From positions 1 through 30,094 of the forward strand of contig JAHHSB010000001.1 of the NCBI GenBank assembly GCA_020025415.1: a DNA stretch of 30,094 nucleotides, read 5' to 3'. Position numbers and translations under genes: made by a program. This DNA comes from Oscillibacter sp. Its GTDB lineage: Bacteria; Bacillota; Clostridia; Oscillospirales; Oscillospiraceae. Positions 6,947 through 13,757 of the stretch are shown here, one piece after another (positions within the stretch are counted from its first letter, which is position 1; each line of letters opens with the position of its first letter). Under the pieces are notes generated by a model. That model saw nothing but the letters and a program-made list of their open reading frames with translations. It ran no database searches and was not told the origin of the DNA.

Positions 6947-8383
6947 ATGAAACGACGCATTGCCGCATTTGCCCTGAGTATCCTGATCCTTTGCACCTGT
7001 GTCTCTGCCGCAGGATTTGAAAACTTTGCCCGCTCCAAGACCTATGCCGGACAGTTTTCCGATGTGTCCGCCAGCTCCACTTTCTATGACAACGTGGCGG
7101 CTCTATATGAATATGGACTCTCCGTAGGCAAAACGGACGGCACCTTCGGCGTCCAGGATCCGGTCTCCGTCAGTCAGGTGATCATCTTTGCCGGGCGCCT
7201 GCGCAGTCTTTACGAAACCGGAGACGCGGAAGCCGGTGCCCGGGCGTTTCAGGCGGACGGGCAGAGTGTCTGCGCCCCCTATCTCCGCTATCTCCAGTCC
7301 CTGCGCGTGATCGGGACGGAGTTTGATCAAACACTCTATGCCTCGGCTACCCGGGCCCAGGTGGCCCACATCCTGGCGGGCACCCTGCCAGCTGGTGCCC
7401 TGAGCGCCGTGAACGAAACGCTGGTGGATGATGCCTATGCCGCCGGTCAGTTCATTTCCGATGTCACCGCTTCCACACCCTATGCCGAGGATATTCTGGA
7501 TCTGTACCGCTGGGGCATCTCCATCGGCAGCGACAGCTCCGGCAGCTACTACCCCAGCTCCCACATTTCCCGGGGTGCGCTGGCTGCCATGCTCACCCGG
7601 ATAGTGGATCCCGCCCTGCGGGTCAGCCCCCATTGGGATCTCTCCACGATTTACAGCGCCCGGGGCCGGACCTACGGCTCTCTGATTTTCGGCGATCCCC
7701 CATATATCGCCGCCCCCAAGAATGAAGAAGCGCTGGCCGAGTCCGTGGCCTATATGCTCAAAAGCGGGTCCAACGTGCTGCAGCTGGAATACGGGACGGC
7801 CCTTTCCGCCACGCAGGCCCGCCAAATTATGAATGAGGCCCTGAAAGAAGTCAAATCCTACTGTGAGCAGGGCTATAACCGGGTCAATTGCTCCTACGAC
7901 GCCAACAGCGGCTCCGTGAAGCTGGCCTTCTCCACCACGGGCTGCACCCTGGCAGAGTCCTCTGCTTACCGCAATGCCACGCTGGAGGCAGCCATTGCCG
8001 TGCATGACCAGCTTTGGTTCAGCGGGCAGATCACTTCCCATATGTCCGACTATGCCAAGGCCAAGGTCTATTACAACTGGATTGTACAGAACTGCGAGTA
8101 TGACTACCAGGCGGATGACCTCTCCTTGAGCCATATCCCCTACTCTCTCTTCGCCCTGGGAAAGGCGGTGTGCGACGGCTATACCGGCGCGTACAACCTG
8201 CTTTTGAAGCTGGAGGGCATCGAGTGCTGCGCCCTGAGCAACAAAAACCACATTTGGACGGTGGCCCGGCTGGACGGTACCGAATACCACATTGATACCA
8301 CCTGGGGTGACGTGGGCAATCTCCCCAACTATGACTATTTTGCCATGACTGAAGCGGAATCCCGGGCCTATCACGCCTGGTAA
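6947..8383 (+). CDS. Secreted SLH-domain protein with transglutaminase-like domain
   Basis: A 478-residue exported protein. A signal peptide covers about residues 1-22 (basic start, hydrophobic core, cleavage near VSAAG). Three S-layer homology repeats follow at about 38-95, 108-150 and 170-226; such repeats bind secondary cell-wall polymers. The C-terminal region (about 345-478) is a transglutaminase/protease-like fold with a complete Cys-His-Asp triad: Cys409 in GKAVCDGYTGAY, His435 in NHIWTV, and Asp450 in YHIDTTWGD. The family includes cross-linking enzymes and cysteine peptidases, so the reaction is open. The ATG follows GGGAGG. It lies between an LCP gene and a membrane protein gene, which fits a cell-surface role. 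Confidence 0.85.
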   Translation: MKRRIAAFALSILILCTCVSAAGFENFARSKTYAGQFSDVSASSTFYDNVAALYEYGLSVGKTDGTFGVQDPVSVSQVIIFAGRLRSLYETGDAEAGARAFQADGQSVCAPYLRYLQSLRVIGTEFDQTLYASATRAQVAHILAGTLPAGALSAVNETLVDDAYAAGQFISDVTASTPYAEDILDLYRWGISIGSDSSGSYYPSSHISRGALAAMLTRIVDPALRVSPHWDLSTIYSARGRTYGSLIFGDPPYIAAPKNEEALAESVAYMLKSGSNVLQLEYGTALSATQARQIMNEALKEVKSYCEQGYNRVNCSYDANSGSVKLAFSTTGCTLAESSAYRNATLEAAIAVHDQLWFSGQITSHMSDYAKAKVYYNWIVQNCEYDYQADDLSLSHIPYSLFALGKAVCDGYTGAYNLLLKLEGIECCALSNKNHIWTVARLDGTEYHIDTTWGDVGNLPNYDYFAMTEAESRAYHAW

Positions 8384-8410
8384 CACTTCTGCCCAAGGAA
8401 GGATGAAGTT

Positions 8411-9595
8411 ATGAAATCCCAAAAAACCTGGCCCCCCATCTGGACCGTTGTGCTGGTGCTGGGGGCAGTGGTCCTCTACTGGGGGCTGAACCACTTAGGT
8501 CCCATCACCCGGGCGCTGGGCACCCTGCTGGGCTTCTTTTTCCCCTTTTTCCTGGGCTTGGGCATGGCCTTTCTGCTCAATATCCCCATGCGGGCCATCG
8601 AGCGGGGGCTGAACTGTCTCACCCAGGGAAAGGCCGGCAAGGGGCTGCGCCCCGTTTCTCTGATCCTGACGCTGCTGGCCGTGCTGGGCGTGATCACCGG
8701 GGTGGTCTTCGTGGTCATCCCCCAGCTGGCAGACACCGCCCGCTCCGTGGTCAGCCAGGTATCGGTCTTTCTGTCTGAGTGCCAGGTCTGGCTTCAGGAG
8801 CTGCTGGTGCGTTATCCGGATCTGCCGGATTTCATCACCTCTCTGGATCTCAACGCCCTGATTACCGACCTGCCGGGCAAGATCACCGCCCTTTTAGACA
8901 GCGCGGGCTCCCAGGTGGTGAACTCGTCCATCACCGTGGCCACGTCGGTCTTTTCCGGGGTAATGAATTTCAGCATCGCCTTTGTCTTCGCCCTGTATGT
9001 GCTAGCCGGCAAGGAGCGCATCTTCCGCCAGTTCGGCCACCTGCTGGCAGCCTTTCTGCCGGATCGCTGGCTGGACCGCCTTCACTATGTGGCCCGGCGG
9101 GTGGACAAGATCTTCTCCAGCTTCTTCACCGGCCAGTGCGTGGAGGCCTGTATCCTGGGGGCGCTGTTTTTCATCTCCATGACGCTGCTGCGCCTGCCCT
9201 TTGCCTCCTTGGTGGCGGTGCTGGTGGGCTTTACCGCCCTGATCCCCGTGTTCGGCGCATTCATCGGCTGCGTGGTGGGCGCCCTGCTGATCCTGGTGGA
9301 AAACCCCATCCAGGCGCTGTGGTTTGTGATCTTGTTCCTGGTGCTCCAGCAGCTGGAGGGAAACCTGATCTATCCCCGGGTGGTGGGCTCGTCCGTGGGT
9401 CTGCCTCCCATCTGGGTCCTGGCCGCTGTCACCGTGGGCGGCAGTATGTTCGGCCTGGTGGGCATGCTGTTGTTTATCCCCACCGTCTCCGTACTCTACT
9501 CCCTGCTGCGGGACACCATTCGCCGCCGCCTACGGGAAAAGGCCGCCCGGGCCGCGGGGGAGCAAGCCCCGGAGCCTCCGGCCAAGCCCTCCTGA
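8411..9595 (+). CDS. AI-2E family (PerM/YdiK-like) membrane protein
   Basis: A 394-residue polytopic membrane protein with about seven or eight hydrophobic segments: two near residues 10-60, one near 75-95, one near 165-200, and several between about 225 and 375. Between the third and fourth lies the soluble loop typical of the family. The conserved motif region is ALIPVFGAFIGCVVGALLIL, followed by LEGNLIYPRVVGSSVGLPP. Some members export autoinducer-2 or act in sodium/proton exchange; most have no proven substrate. The start follows AAGGA and is 27 bp after the SLH-transglutaminase gene, so the three envelope genes are probably one operon. A terminator follows. Confidence 0.85.
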   Translation: MKSQKTWPPIWTVVLVLGAVVLYWGLNHLGPITRALGTLLGFFFPFFLGLGMAFLLNIPMRAIERGLNCLTQGKAGKGLRPVSLILTLLAVLGVITGVVFVVIPQLADTARSVVSQVSVFLSECQVWLQELLVRYPDLPDFITSLDLNALITDLPGKITALLDSAGSQVVNSSITVATSVFSGVMNFSIAFVFALYVLAGKERIFRQFGHLLAAFLPDRWLDRLHYVARRVDKIFSSFFTGQCVEACILGALFFISMTLLRLPFASLVAVLVGFTALIPVFGAFIGCVVGALLILVENPIQALWFVILFLVLQQLEGNLIYPRVVGSSVGLPPIWVLAAVTVGGSMFGLVGMLLFIPTVSVLYSLLRDTIRRRLREKAARAAGEQAPEPPAKPS

Positions 9596-9605
9596 AAAGC
9601 AACGC

Positions 9606-9644
9606 AAAAGCGCCCTGCGGACTTGGTCCGCAGGGCGTTTTTTT
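9606..9644. terminator. Bidirectional intrinsic terminator
   Basis: A perfect 12-bp stem (9611-9622 with 9626-9637) with a TTG loop, flanked by AAAAG on the left and seven T residues on the right. It separates the AI-2E gene from the convergent ior operon and can work in both directions. Confidence 0.9.
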
Positions 9645-9652
9645 CTGTGCCG

Positions 9653-10780
9653 TCACGTCTCCAGCAGACGGCGCAGCGCCGCTGCCGATGGATTGAGGTA
9701 GCCCAGATCATCGGGGCTGCCGCTCTTTTCTGCGAGGTTGCGCACGCCGGTGCGCTTTTTCCCCAGCGACGCCCGGCGCAATTTATCCAGGTTGCCCGCC
9801 GGGACCTCCTTGAACTCCAGCGCGCCGGTCTTCCGGGCCAGCTCCACCAGCTCCTCACCCCGGGCGGTGCGCACCAGCAGCTGATTCCAGCCTTGGTCCA
9901 CCTCCCAGCCGTCGGCGCTGCGGGCGCCGCCCACGGACAGGTCGGAAAACTCCGCCGTCATATCCGTACACAGCCGGCAGCTCTCCCGCACCAGGGGGGT
10001 CACCTCATCCAGGTTCACCTCCTGGCGCTGCCCATCGCTGTCCAGGGTCAGGCAGTGATACTTGCTGGGCGGGATGTCCATGTGGGAGACGTTCTCCGGC
10101 GCCGCGTGACGGCGGACCAGCGCCTCCGTCCCCTCCCAGTCCAGGCCCCAGCCGCAGAACAGGCCCAGCACCAGCCCGATCCGCTCGGGATGGCGGCTGT
10201 TCTCCCCCTGGGGCTGGGCCTTCATCTTATAGACAGCCAGGGTCTTACAGGGGGTGCCAACCACGCCGATGCTGCGGCACTTCCCCTCCTCCAGGGCCCG
10301 GTTCAGCACCGCCAGGGACGGGGGGATCTGGAAGCTGCTGCCCCGGCACGCCCGCACTTCTTCCGGCGTGGCGGCCAGAAAGCCCTCGGGCTCCAGGCCG
10401 CCCCGGGAGCGGGTGAGCACCGCGCCGTCGATCATGCCCGCCCGCAGCGCCAGCTCCATCAGCGCGGTGGCGGTGCCGCCGTGCTGGCTGCCGGCGCGGA
10501 TGGCCGGGTCCGCCGCCCGGGTGAGATACAGCGCCCGGTAAGGGCCCAGATCCGGCACAATGGTCTCCCCGGGAAAGCTCTGTTCCATCAGGGCGCCCAG
10601 GTCGGTGGGCATCCGGGGGCAGACCTGCAGGCAGCGCCCCTCCTCCCGGTCACATGCAAAGTACAGCACCGTCCGTCCCTTGACGGAGCCCCAGTAGGGG
10701 CACAGCCCCTGGCAGGCGCCGCAGCCAGTGCACAGGCCCTTGCGCAGGACCTTGTTGTCCAGTTCAATGGTACTGATCAT
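9653..10780 (-). CDS. FrhB-like (coenzyme F420 hydrogenase beta subunit family) iron-sulfur flavoprotein
   Basis: A 375-residue cytosolic protein. The N-terminus carries a 4Fe-4S motif, Cys17-x2-Cys20-x2-Cys23-x3-Cys27, then further cysteines at 43, 50 and 54. The FrhB/FdhB N-terminal domain covers roughly 80-160 (GSQHGGTATALMELALRAGM) and the C-terminal domain follows (VVGTPCKTLAVYKM, then ESCRLCTDMTAEFSDLSVGG). The family moves electrons between iron-sulfur clusters, flavin and a soluble carrier. It is the last gene of the ior operon, 16 bp after the small protein gene, with GAGGAGG before the ATG. It probably uses or supplies reduced ferredoxin from the oxidoreductase (inference). F420 itself is not expected in these bacteria. 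Confidence 0.8.
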   Translation of the reverse strand: MISTIELDNKVLRKGLCTGCGACQGLCPYWGSVKGRTVLYFACDREEGRCLQVCPRMPTDLGALMEQSFPGETIVPDLGPYRALYLTRAADPAIRAGSQHGGTATALMELALRAGMIDGAVLTRSRGGLEPEGFLAATPEEVRACRGSSFQIPPSLAVLNRALEEGKCRSIGVVGTPCKTLAVYKMKAQPQGENSRHPERIGLVLGLFCGWGLDWEGTEALVRRHAAPENVSHMDIPPSKYHCLTLDSDGQRQEVNLDEVTPLVRESCRLCTDMTAEFSDLSVGGARSADGWEVDQGWNQLLVRTARGEELVELARKTGALEFKEVPAGNLDKLRRASLGKKRTGVRNLAEKSGSPDDLGYLNPSAAALRRLLET

Positions 10781-10796
10781 CTTCTCCGGCCTCCTC

Positions 10797-11051
10797 TCAC
10801 GAAATCAGCAGGTTGCGGACGTACACATCTGCCCCGCCGTCACACGGCTCCGGCAGGTAGCACGCCAACGTCCGTCCCTGAGAGGCCAGCCGCCCGTCGA
10901 TGATGTACTGGTATCCCCCGGTCTTGGGGACCACAAAGCCCTCTTCATAAAGCCGGGCGGTCACGTCCCGCAGCAGCGTGTCTTCCGGCAGCAGCAGCGT
11001 CAGCACCATCTCCTGGCGCAGCGGGTGGTGAAAACGAAACTCTCTTGTCAT
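10797..11051 (-). CDS. Small (84 aa) protein in the ior operon, possible ubiquitin-like fold
   Basis: Not recognised with certainty. The gene has a strong AAGGAGG seven bases before the ATG and sits 12 bp after iorB and 16 bp before the FrhB-like gene, so it belongs to the operon. The residue pattern (VLTLLLPEDTLLRDVTARLY, then GGYQYIIDGR, then a hydrophobic strand, a GG-containing turn and DVYVRNLL) resembles the beta-grasp layout of small ubiquitin-like proteins such as YukD/EsaB: a beta hairpin, one helix, then more strands. It ends in LLIS without a diglycine, so it is unlikely to be a ThiS-type sulfur carrier. It may be a binding or assembly partner of the iron-sulfur enzymes. The fold is inferred from pattern only. 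Confidence 0.65.
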   Translation of the reverse strand: MTREFRFHHPLRQEMVLTLLLPEDTLLRDVTARLYEEGFVVPKTGGYQYIIDGRLASQGRTLACYLPEPCDGGADVYVRNLLIS

Positions 11052-11063
11052 CTCCGCCCCTCC

Positions 11064-11681
11064 TTACGTTTCCGCCATGGCCCGGCAGCCCAAGTCGAAG
11101 GCCTTTTCATTGAGGGCCAGCACCTTGCCGGAAAAGCGCCCCCGCAGGGCCTGGGCCACATCCTCCGCCGACAGCGGGAAGCTCTCCAGCGCCGTCAGCG
11201 CCCCCATCAGGGCGATGTTGGCCGCCTTGGAATCCCCGGCCTCCATAGAAAGCTCCGCCGCCCGCACCCGGTATACCCGGCCGCAGCGCTCTGTCAGCTC
11301 CCGGTGGATGGCCTCCTCATCGGGGTAGGTCTGCTCCCCCTGGAGCACTCCTAGGGGATAGACCTCCCGGGGATCGTAGATCACTTCCGTCTCGGCGCTG
11401 CCATAGCGGCGGGCCATGCGCAGCGTCTCCAAGGGTTCAAAGCCCAGGATGATCCGGGCCTGACCGGCGCCGATGAGCACGCCCAGCTCCTTGTCCGCCG
11501 AAATGCGCACATGGCTCATCACCGAGCCGCCCCGCTGGGACGCGCCGTAGGTCTCCCCCACGGCCACGTGCCAGCCCTGCTCCACCAAGATCGAGCCCAG
11601 CAGCTCTGAGGCCAGCACGTTGCCCTGGCCGCCGATGCCGCAGATCACCAGATTCAGCGGGTCGTGTTTGAGCGTTTTCAT
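11064..11681 (-). CDS. iorB: Indolepyruvate:ferredoxin oxidoreductase beta subunit
   Basis: A 205-residue gamma-type subunit of the 2-oxoacid:ferredoxin oxidoreductase family. The N-terminus has the family motif VICGIGGQGNVLASELLGS, followed by ETYGASQRGGSVMSHVRIS. With IorA it converts aryl pyruvates (from Trp, Phe, Tyr transamination) and CoA to acyl-CoA, CO2 and reduced ferredoxin. The ATG at 11681 overlaps the iorA stop in an ATGA, so the two are translationally coupled. Length is normal. The stop codon overlaps the Shine-Dalgarno of the next gene, so all four genes form one tight operon. Confidence 0.9.
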   Translation of the reverse strand: MKTLKHDPLNLVICGIGGQGNVLASELLGSILVEQGWHVAVGETYGASQRGGSVMSHVRISADKELGVLIGAGQARIILGFEPLETLRMARRYGSAETEVIYDPREVYPLGVLQGEQTYPDEEAIHRELTERCGRVYRVRAAELSMEAGDSKAANIALMGALTALESFPLSAEDVAQALRGRFSGKVLALNEKAFDLGCRAMAET

Positions 11682-13558
11682 CCTTCCTCGCCCCCTTCCA
11701 CATGAATGGCCCCGGCGGGGCACAGCTGGGCGCACACGCCGCAGCCCACGCAGGAAACCGGATCGATCACCGCGTGGCCGTTTTTGAAATCCCAGGAGTT
11801 GCCCGGGCAGCCCCAGACCCGGCTGCAAAAGCGGTCACAGCCGCAGCCCTCACCCCGGCAGGCGTCCGCGTCCACCCAAACCTTCCGCTTCTCCCTGGTC
11901 TTGGAGGCCAGCGTGGCACAGGGCTGGCGGAGGATGAGCACCTTCAGCCCCGGCTTGGCCAGCAGCTGATGGACCAGCTCGGTGGTCTTTTCCACCTCAA
12001 AGGGGTCCGCCACGGTGACGTCGCAGCCGATGGCCTGGGCGATCTTCTCGATGGACATAGGCTCAGCCTCCCGCCCCATGGCGGTCAGCCCCGTGCCCGG
12101 ATGGGGCTGAAAGCCGGTCATGGCGGTGGCAGAGTTGTCCAGCACCAAAAAGAGCATATTGGCGTTGTGGTACTTGGCATTCACCAGCCCGGGCAGACTG
12201 GAGTGGAAGAAGGTGGAGTCCCCGGCCATAGTCACCACCGGCTGATCCAGGCCGTAGGCCGTCAGCTGGCCCAGGCCCTCGGCCAGGTTGATGCCCGAGC
12301 CCATGCAGCTGCCCGCCTGAAAGGCGAACTGTCCGGCCCGCTGTCCGGCCATGAAATAGCAGCCGATGTCGCCCACGACCACGCCCTGCTTTTTCTCCAT
12401 CCGCAGGGCCTTTTTTAGCAGAAAGAAGGTTGCCCGGTGGGGGCAGCCCGCGCAGAACGTCAGCTCCCGGTCGGGCAGGTCCAGCTCGCTGCTCCCCGCC
12501 CGCTCCGGCAGATCCAGATTCAAGAAGCTGCCCAGGGCCTGGCGCACCATGTCCGGGTCCAGCTCGGAAACCCGGGGCAGTGTGCCGTCCAGGCGGCCGT
12601 GGATCTCCAGCTGCAGCTGGTTGCAGCCCACCACCGCGGCAATATTCCGCTCCAAGAAGGGGTCTACCTCCTCCACCACCAGCAGCCGTTTTATCCCGGC
12701 CAGCCGGCGCAGCAGCAGCTCCTCCGGCAGCGGCCAGAGGGTCACCAGGGACAAAAGACCCACCTGGGCCTGGACGCCCAGGGCCTCCAGCGCCTCCCGG
12801 CAATAGAGCCGGCCGGTGCCTCCGGCGATGATCAGGCTCTCGGCCCCCTCAGGGCCCTCATAATGGTTCCAGGGGCTGCAGTTAAAAAAAGCCTGGGCCG
12901 CGTCCAGCTTTTCCAGCATGGGCTCGTGGAGCCAGTTGATGCAGACCATCCGGTCCCACTCCCCGATCTCCCGCAGGGGCTTGCGCGCCGCAGGCAGCTC
13001 GCCCAAGGTCACGTTGCCCCGGCCGTGGCAGACCCGGGTGGTCAGACGCACCAGAACCACCTGGCCCAGCTTCTCCGACAGGTCAAAGGCGAAGGGGATC
13101 ATGTCCTTGGCCTCCTGGATGGTGGTGGGCTCCAACATGGGAATGCTGGCATAGGGAGCCATGTTCCGAGAGTCAAACTCGTTGGTGCTGGAGTGAGAAC
13201 AGGGGTCGTCGGAGGCAATGAGCACCAGTCCGCCCCGCAGGCCGGACAAGGCGCAGCTGCACAGGGCGTCCCCCACGCACAAAAGGCCATTTTGCTTCAT
13301 GATGCACAGCGCCCGGGCGCCGGCAAAGGACGCGCCCATGCAGCTTTCCAGAGCCACGACCTCATTGGTGGACCACTCGGCGTAAAAGTCCTGCTCCGGA
13401 GCAATGCGGCCCAGCATCCCCAGGATCTGGGACGAGGGGGAACCGGGATAGGAGGCGGCGAAGTGGATGCCGGCCTCCATGGCCCCGCGGACCACAGCCT
13501 CGTTGCCCTGCATCAGGCAGGTTTTGCCGGGGGCGTCAACGGTGGTTGTCCATTCCAT
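11678..13558 (-). CDS. iorA: Indolepyruvate:ferredoxin oxidoreductase alpha subunit
   Basis: A 626-residue thiamine-diphosphate enzyme that oxidatively decarboxylates aryl pyruvates and reduces ferredoxin. I chose the ATG at 13558, after AGGAAGG, giving the normal family start. The N-terminal pyrimidine-binding domain contains LMQGNEAVVRGAMEAG and YPGSPSSQ. The diphosphate-binding domain contains FCAGCPHRA, GDIGCY and GDSTFFHSS, the last being the Mg-ThDP motif. The C-terminus is a two-cluster ferredoxin. The second cluster is canonical (CVGCGVCAQLCP). The first has an uneven spacing, Cys-x4-Cys-x-Cys-x3-Cys-x5-Cys. Gut Clostridia use this enzyme in aromatic amino acid fermentation or, in reverse, synthesis. 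Confidence 0.92.
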   Translation of the reverse strand: MEWTTTVDAPGKTCLMQGNEAVVRGAMEAGIHFAASYPGSPSSQILGMLGRIAPEQDFYAEWSTNEVVALESCMGASFAGARALCIMKQNGLLCVGDALCSCALSGLRGGLVLIASDDPCSHSSTNEFDSRNMAPYASIPMLEPTTIQEAKDMIPFAFDLSEKLGQVVLVRLTTRVCHGRGNVTLGELPAARKPLREIGEWDRMVCINWLHEPMLEKLDAAQAFFNCSPWNHYEGPEGAESLIIAGGTGRLYCREALEALGVQAQVGLLSLVTLWPLPEELLLRRLAGIKRLLVVEEVDPFLERNIAAVVGCNQLQLEIHGRLDGTLPRVSELDPDMVRQALGSFLNLDLPERAGSSELDLPDRELTFCAGCPHRATFFLLKKALRMEKKQGVVVGDIGCYFMAGQRAGQFAFQAGSCMGSGINLAEGLGQLTAYGLDQPVVTMAGDSTFFHSSLPGLVNAKYHNANMLFLVLDNSATAMTGFQPHPGTGLTAMGREAEPMSIEKIAQAIGCDVTVADPFEVEKTTELVHQLLAKPGLKVLILRQPCATLASKTREKRKVWVDADACRGEGCGCDRFCSRVWGCPGNSWDFKNGHAVIDPVSCVGCGVCAQLCPAGAIHVEGGEEG

Positions 13559-13653
13559 CTTGTCTTTCACCTTCCTGCAAAGAAGCGGCGGCGCCGCTCC
13601 CGAAAATCCGCCGGTCAAACATACCGGTGCCGTCTTGAAGACTTCCTTGTTTC

Positions 13654-13659
13654 AGTGTA
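13654..13659 (-). promoter_or_regulatory. Possible -10 element for the ior operon
   Basis: On the minus strand TACACT is preceded by TGC, an extended -10 form. The -35 is not convincing. It lies about 95 bases ahead of iorA and after the tex terminator. Confidence 0.3.
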
Positions 13660-13701
13660 GCACGCCGGGGATGGAAAAGCCACAAAAAGTTGTGCAGACT
13701 A

Positions 13702-13736
13702 ACAAAGGACGCAGCCCAAAAGGCTGCGTCCTTTGT
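13702..13736 (-). terminator. Hairpin terminator downstream of tex
   Basis: A perfect 15-bp stem (13702-13716 with 13722-13736) and a five-base loop, just after the tex stop codon. On the minus strand the stem ends in CTTTGT followed by TAGTC, so the T tract is short. It separates tex from the ior operon. Confidence 0.7.
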
Positions 13737-13757
13737 CCGGTTACGCTATATTCAGTT

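Noticed and set aside
13678..13700. Possible Rex-type redox operator (CACAAAAAGTTGTG) between tex and iorA.
   Set aside because: The half-sites are in the wrong order and spacing for the TTGTG...CACAA Rex consensus.
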